Source: Pseudoselenomonas ruminantium (GTDB lineage: Bacteria; Bacillota; Negativicutes; Selenomonadales; Selenomonadaceae). Taken from it: a stretch of 64,000 bases of DNA. The position numbers and the translations under genes are program-made. Shown here one piece after another: positions 59,982-64,000 of this stretch. Position 1 is the stretch's first letter, and each line of letters opens with the position of its first letter. The DNA lies in assembly GCA_015058575.1 (NCBI GenBank), contig SVBZ01000041.1:20898-84897 (forward strand), given 5' to 3'. The notes beneath the pieces are model-generated. The model made no database searches. It worked only from the letters and a program-made list of their open reading frames with translations, and was not told where the DNA came from.

Positions 59982-60824
59982 ATGAAACATCTCATAATCG
60001 TACGAGGCGGCGGTGAAATTGCCAGTGGTGTAATCCACGCGCTTTATCGTACGGGATTCCACGTGCTGGTACTTGAGCAGGCAGAGCCAACGGCTACACG
60101 GCGGCGTGTCGCGTATTCGGAGGCCATGTACCGCGGCGAGGCGACCGTGGAGCGGATTACTTGCTATCGTGCGAAAAATGTTGAGGATGCGAGAAAGCGG
60201 TTGAAAGAGGGACAGCTTGTAATGCTGGAAGATCCGGAGGCCAAATGTGTGCGGGGGTTCAAGCCGCAGGTGCTTGTCGATGCCATGGTGGCGCATGAGA
60301 ACAGAGGGACAAAACGTGATATGGCAGAGCATACGGTAGCTTTGGGGCCAGGATTCTGTGCTGGTCGTGATGTGGATGTCGTAGTGGAAACTGGGCGAGG
60401 TCATAATCTTGGCCGTTTGATTTATGAGGGGTTTTCCTCGAAAGACCAGAATCTCGACAATGCAACGGTGGGGATAAGCCAGAATGTTGAACATTTGATT
60501 TTTGCACCTGCCAATGGACGATTGGAAATGCTTCGCAGTATTTCTTTGATGGTCAAGCAGGGAGAATCGGTGGCTCATCTGCACACGGACGATGGGCAGG
60601 TCATTGAGCTAAAGGCAACAATCGATGGTGTACTGCGCGGTGCACTGCATGGCGGCTCACGGGTGTGCAAAGGACAGAAGGTGGCCGACATCCATCCAAC
60701 GATGGGACAGGAAGAGTGTTTCACGATTTCGGATAAGGCGCGCTGTATCGCAGGTTCGGTACTTGAAGCTGTTATGGTATGGGAACATAAGCGTCCCAAA
60801 CGTGGCCTTTTCCGGCGTCAGTGA
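59982..60824 (+). CDS. yqeB: YqeB-like selenium-dependent molybdenum hydroxylase maturation protein
   Basis: A 280-residue protein of the EF2563/YqeB family, linked by comparative genomics to maturation of selenium-dependent molybdenum hydroxylases. The N-terminus IIVRGGGEIASGVIHALYRTGF is a Rossmann-like nucleotide loop in segments; VALGPGFCAGRDVDVVVETG near residue 118 and the Gly-rich C-terminal barrel (HLHTDDG, then GVLRGALHGG) are typical. No selenophosphate or molybdopterin gene is in the window. ATG with AAAGGGAGC upstream; TATAAT at 59938-59943 could be its -10 box. Confidence 0.85.
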   Translation: MKHLIIVRGGGEIASGVIHALYRTGFHVLVLEQAEPTATRRRVAYSEAMYRGEATVERITCYRAKNVEDARKRLKEGQLVMLEDPEAKCVRGFKPQVLVDAMVAHENRGTKRDMAEHTVALGPGFCAGRDVDVVVETGRGHNLGRLIYEGFSSKDQNLDNATVGISQNVEHLIFAPANGRLEMLRSISLMVKQGESVAHLHTDDGQVIELKATIDGVLRGALHGGSRVCKGQKVADIHPTMGQEECFTISDKARCIAGSVLEAVMVWEHKRPKRGLFRRQ

Positions 60825-60837
60825 TTGAGGTGCTATT

Positions 60838-61512
60838 ATGGTGAGTGATTTGTTTCAAGCTTTGTGGGATTTTCTTTTTCCTGCACATTGCCCGCTTTGC
60901 CATAAATATGTCAAGAATAAGGGAGATTGGTGTAAGCCTTGTCTCCAACAGGTTTGCCAGCCGATGCGGCTGCCAGTTCCAGTGCCTATGCAGCCGTTTG
61001 TCGGCAGTGCATGGGCACTTTGTATTTATCGGGGTGGGACGCGGGAGCTTCTGCGCCGCTTGAAGTACCGGAGACAGCAGAGCACCTTGCCGTATATCCA
61101 GCATTTGTTGTTAGCAGCCGCAGCGGATAAGGGGATAACAGCACTTTTATCATGGTGCGAGGCAGCAGTGCCAGTGCCTTTGCATGTAAGCCGTGAACAG
61201 CAGCGTGGGTTCAATCAGTCGGAGCGGATATTTGCTGAATGGCTGCAGGTGCATGGAGTTCCTATGATACGAGCATTGCAGCGTGTCCGGCCTACCTTGC
61301 CTATGTATAAGCTTACGCCGGAAGAACGCCGGCAAAACATCAAAGGAGCGTTTGCGGTCTGCGCAGCAGGCAGCGTTGCGGGCAAGCGCATCTTGCTGGT
61401 CGATGATATCCTGACAACAGGGGCTACGCTTTGTGCCTGCGCACAGGAACTCAAGCGGGCGGGAGCAGCAGAGGTACGCGTGCTGGTGCTGGCCAGTGAT
61501 CATCGTGATTGA
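60838..61512 (+). CDS. comF: ComF-family phosphoribosyltransferase-like protein
   Basis: A 224-residue protein. Two Cys pairs at the N-terminus (HCPLCH and WCKPC, residues 17-40) form a probable zinc finger, and the C-terminal PRTase fold has the PRPP loop ILLVDDILTTGATL near residue 180. ComF is needed for DNA uptake in competent bacteria; in others its role is unclear. The ATG at 60838 follows yqeB by 13 bases with GAGGTG upstream, so the two are probably co-transcribed. Confidence 0.9.
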   Translation: MVSDLFQALWDFLFPAHCPLCHKYVKNKGDWCKPCLQQVCQPMRLPVPVPMQPFVGSAWALCIYRGGTRELLRRLKYRRQQSTLPYIQHLLLAAAADKGITALLSWCEAAVPVPLHVSREQQRGFNQSERIFAEWLQVHGVPMIRALQRVRPTLPMYKLTPEERRQNIKGAFAVCAAGSVAGKRILLVDDILTTGATLCACAQELKRAGAAEVRVLVLASDHRD

Positions 61513-61551
61513 AGGTCTTTTGAATATGTTTACTAAGGATGTTTTTTCTGG

Positions 61552-61581
61552 TTGTAATATTGTATACAAATAGTGTATAAT
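61552..61581 (+). promoter_or_regulatory. sigma-A promoter of ilvBN
   Basis: TTGTAA (61552-61557) and TATAAT (61576-61581) with an 18-base spacer. The leader of about 50 bases is too short for a T-box or an attenuator. Confidence 0.6.
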
Positions 61582-61634
61582 ATAGCAAAACAAAATTACG
61601 CTTTGTAAACAAAAATGCTAGAGGGGGCTTTCGT

Positions 61635-63329
61635 GTGTTGATGAATGGAGCTCAGGCTGTGTTGGAGAGCCTGAAAAGAGAAGGGGTGGACGTCGTTTTC
61701 GGCTATCCGGGCGGTGCAGTGCTGACCTTGTATGATGCTGTGTATAAGACGAAATTCCCGCATGTGCTCACGCGTCATGAGCAGGGCGCAGTCCATGCAG
61801 CCGATGGCTATGCCCGCGCTACAGGCAAGGTCGGGGTTGTCTTTGCGACATCGGGACCAGGTGCGACGAATCTCATCACAGGCATCGCTACGGCTTGTAC
61901 GGATTCGGTTCCGCTCGTTTGCATCACTGGCCAGGTGGCAAATCCCTATATCGGTAAGGATTCGTTCCAGGAGGCGGATATCTTTGGCATTACGACGCCC
62001 ATTACAAAGCATAATTATCTTGTCAAGGATGTAAAGGAATTGCCGCGTGTCCTCAAAGAAGCCTTCTTCATTGCCCGTACGGGCCGGCCAGGCCCGGTGG
62101 TCATTGATGTGGCAAAGGATGTATTCGATACGAAGTTTGACTATGAATATCCCGAAACCGTACAGCTGCGTGGTTATTCGGGGGAATATACGGGCAGCGA
62201 AGCAGAAATCGATGCCGTGGTCGAGGCGGTCAAGCAGGCGGAACGGCCAATGCTGTTCGTAGGTGGCGGTGTCGTGGGCTCGGAGATGGCCGGGGAAGTG
62301 TGCAAGATTGCCCGGCTGCTCGGTGTACCTGTGACGACGACGCTTTTGGGCTTGGGGGCAGTTCCGGCTGATTATAAGGGATTCTTAGGTTTTGCAGGCA
62401 TGCATGGTTCATATGCGGCGAATATGTCCATCCAGCAGTGTGATCTGCTGCTCTGTATCGGCATGCGCTTCAGCGATCGGGTAACCGGCAAGGTATCTGG
62501 TTTTGCGCCGAAGGCCAAGATCGTGCATTTTGAGCTTGATAAGGCTGAAGTCAATAAGAATGTTGTGGCTGATTACCGTGTGCTCGGTGACTTGCGTTGG
62601 TCGTTGCCGTTGTTTTATGCGAAATTAAATGTTACGGGCAGAGCTTTTGCGGCTGAGTATAAGGATTGGCTCGAGCATGCCGTCGCTATGAGTAAGGAGC
62701 GCCCGTTCAGTTATCAGGAAGAGGGCAATCTCATCAAGCCGGGAGCGCTGATCCGGAAGGTCAGTGAGCTGGCGGACAAGGATACGATTGCAGTCACAGA
62801 TGTCGGCCAGCATCAGATGTGGGCGGCACAGTTCTTTGCTGTCTATAAACCGCGCCATTTCCTGACATCTGGCGGACAGGGAACAATGGGGTATGGCCTG
62901 CCGGCGGCGATGGGCGCCAAGATAGGCAAGCCGGACAGCAAGGTGGTGCTGTTCACAGGTGATGGCAGTATCATGATGAATTGCCAGGAGTTTGCGACGA
63001 TTGCTGATAATGATATCGATGTCAAGGTCATCATTGTGCACAACTGTATTTTGGGGATGGTTGGTCAGTGGCAGCGTTTGTTTTATAATCGTCATTATTC
63101 GCAGTCAGAGCTCAAGGGGAAGACGGATTTTGTTAAGTTGGCTGAGGCTATGGGGCTCAAAGGATATCGCTTGACTAACAAGGATGAACTGGAGTCGAGA
63201 CTGCCGGCTATCCTGGCGGAAAAAGGTCCTGTGCTTATCGATGTCCTGATCCCAGAGGAGGAAGATGTCCTGCCTATGGTGCCGGGGGGCAAACGGCTGG
63301 ATCAGATGGTACTGGGAGGGAGTAAGTGA
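61635..63329 (+). CDS. ilvB: Acetolactate synthase large (catalytic) subunit
   Basis: A 564-residue ThDP- and FAD-dependent enzyme that condenses pyruvate with pyruvate or 2-oxobutyrate in branched-chain amino acid synthesis. FGYPGGAVLTLYDA and RHEQGAVHAADGYARATGKVG (the catalytic Glu) lie in the first 75 residues in segments, SGGQGTMGYGLPAAMGA near 414 and the ThDP-binding GDGSIMMNCQE near 440. The GTG at 61635 has AGAGGGGG 8 bases upstream; an ATG at 61641 is the alternative. It overlaps ilvN. Confidence 0.94.
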   Translation: MLMNGAQAVLESLKREGVDVVFGYPGGAVLTLYDAVYKTKFPHVLTRHEQGAVHAADGYARATGKVGVVFATSGPGATNLITGIATACTDSVPLVCITGQVANPYIGKDSFQEADIFGITTPITKHNYLVKDVKELPRVLKEAFFIARTGRPGPVVIDVAKDVFDTKFDYEYPETVQLRGYSGEYTGSEAEIDAVVEAVKQAERPMLFVGGGVVGSEMAGEVCKIARLLGVPVTTTLLGLGAVPADYKGFLGFAGMHGSYAANMSIQQCDLLLCIGMRFSDRVTGKVSGFAPKAKIVHFELDKAEVNKNVVADYRVLGDLRWSLPLFYAKLNVTGRAFAAEYKDWLEHAVAMSKERPFSYQEEGNLIKPGALIRKVSELADKDTIAVTDVGQHQMWAAQFFAVYKPRHFLTSGGQGTMGYGLPAAMGAKIGKPDSKVVLFTGDGSIMMNCQEFATIADNDIDVKVIIVHNCILGMVGQWQRLFYNRHYSQSELKGKTDFVKLAEAMGLKGYRLTNKDELESRLPAILAEKGPVLIDVLIPEEEDVLPMVPGGKRLDQMVLGGSK

Positions 63330-63832
63330 TGATGAAAAAATATCTGCTGGCCGTCCTGGTCGACAACAAACCTGGCGTGCTCACACATGTATCCGGGCTT
63401 ATCAGCCGCCGTGCGTTCAACATTGAAAGCATATCGGCTGGTTATACTGAAGAGCCGGAGGTCACGCGCATCAATATCGTCGTGTCCGTTGAGTCAGAAA
63501 ACGAGCTTGATCAGGTAGTGACGCAGTTATCGAAACTCATTGATGTCATCAAGATTGTCAACCTCAGCAAAGTGGAATCGATTGAACGTGAGCTGGTTAT
63601 GATAAAGGTCAGAGCTGGCCGTAAGAACCGTGCGGATATCATCAACATTGTCGAGATATTCCGGGCAAAGATTGTCGATGTCGGCCCTGAGGATGTCGTG
63701 GTCGAACTAACGGGCTCGCAGAGCAAGATCGATGGAATCATTGAGGTGTTGTCTGAGTATGAAATCCTGGAGATTGCCCGCACAGGAGCGATTGCGCTCT
63801 CGCGTGGGCCGGTACCGGTCAAGCATATGTGA
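63329..63832 (+). CDS. ilvN: Acetolactate synthase small (regulatory) subunit
   Basis: A 167-residue regulatory subunit that binds valine. The N-terminal ACT domain starts YLLAVLVDNKPGVLTHVSGL and continues RRAFNIESISAGYTEEPEV (about residues 4-45); the C-terminal domain follows from about 80. The ATG at 63329 overlaps the ilvB stop as TGATG and has GGGAGGG 8 bases upstream; a GTG at 63326 and an ATG at 63332 are also in frame. No ilvC is reached before the window ends. Confidence 0.93.
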   Translation: MMKKYLLAVLVDNKPGVLTHVSGLISRRAFNIESISAGYTEEPEVTRINIVVSVESENELDQVVTQLSKLIDVIKIVNLSKVESIERELVMIKVRAGRKNRADIINIVEIFRAKIVDVGPEDVVVELTGSQSKIDGIIEVLSEYEILEIARTGAIALSRGPVPVKHM

Positions 63833-63908
63833 ATGGTGAGACGGGATGCAAAAGATGTAGATAAATTGCAGTTTATCTGTCCGTACGTGGTTAAAACAAA
63901 CTCGGTAC

Positions 63909-64000
63909 AGCTCAGCTTGGGTGGGGGCGGGTGCACTTTTTCTCCGCTCCCGCTAAATGACCCGCGCGGCTGCTTTAGTACGTACTTAGATACATGTGCC
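63909..64000 (+). repeat. 90-bp interspersed repeat unit, copy 2, cut by the window edge
   Basis: This matches 5510-5599 on the other strand from AGCTCAGCTTGGG through ACATGTGCC, the last bases of the window, so the element continues outside. It lies in the intergenic region behind ilvN. The intervening 63833-63908 shows nothing recognisable. Confidence 0.8.

Noticed and set aside
1..64000. CRISPR array, IS element or prophage
   Set aside because: No regularly spaced direct repeats, transposase, integrase or phage structural gene is seen on either strand.

Overview
The window looks like chromosome of a diderm, anaerobic Firmicute of the Negativicutes, most like Selenomonas and relatives (inference from gene content, not from a database match). 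Evidence: a TolC outer-membrane channel with two HlyD-type adaptors beside Firmicute-type genes; a fumarase plus B. subtilis-type fumarate reductase operon of the kind used in succinate/propionate fermentation; the [FeFe]-hydrogenase maturase HydF; paired NirJ1/NirJ2 radical SAM enzymes; and strong Firmicute ribosome binding sites, several in front of TTG or GTG starts.

Layout. 1-4.3 kb: the 3' part of a large superfamily I helicase. 4.4-4.9 kb: a five-tRNA operon (Gly, Gly, CAU, Arg, Tyr). 5.0-5.6 kb: a gene-free mosaic of repeat units; one unit recurs in opposite orientation at the right window edge. 5.7-9.1 kb: a small unknown protein, a POT peptide transporter and a BASS-family transporter. 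9.3-13 kb: M20 amidohydrolase plus metNIQ. 13-18 kb: tRNA-Arg, then TetR, nirJ1, nirJ2, a HAD phosphatase and a PHP histidinol-phosphatase. 18-25.4 kb: a 37-residue leader ORF coupled to a 77-residue protein, hydF, metA, a ROK kinase and three secreted proteins of unknown role. 25.4-28.8 kb (minus strand): TauE/SafE, three tRNA-Glu directly behind gltX, and a lone dhaL. 29-35 kb: LysR plus hotdog thioesterase, a two-component system, rfbD and sstT.

35.2-44.5 kb is the main accessory locus: a tightly coupled operon of an RND-type adaptor, an NHLP-type HlyD protein, a C39 peptidase/ABC exporter, a second NHLP ABC exporter, TolC and an ECF sigma factor. No precursor peptide or modification enzyme accompanies it. 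44.5-49.3 kb: two tRNA-Ser, murI, a thioesterase, a membrane-anchored protein, a CofE-like ligase, rph, rdgB and a YfcE-like phosphoesterase. 49.5-54.4 kb: fumarase alpha/beta and frdCAB. 54.5-59.2 kb: a soluble chemoreceptor, a PAS-GGDEF-EAL protein, queF, a pyridoxine kinase and a TatD-linked radical SAM protein. 59.2-59.9 kb holds no credible gene but has a minus-strand promoter, about 590 nt of hairpin-rich sequence and a terminator: a candidate large non-coding RNA. 60-63.8 kb: yqeB, comF, ilvB and ilvN.

How it fits together: fumarase and fumarate reductase supply the reductive branch to succinate; metA with metNIQ covers methionine synthesis and uptake; the NHLP transporters, adaptors and TolC could form one continuous exporter through both membranes. 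The best candidates for something undescribed are the 59 kb RNA, the precursor-less NHLP exporter with its own sigma factor, and the leader ORF/small protein pair at 18.2 kb.
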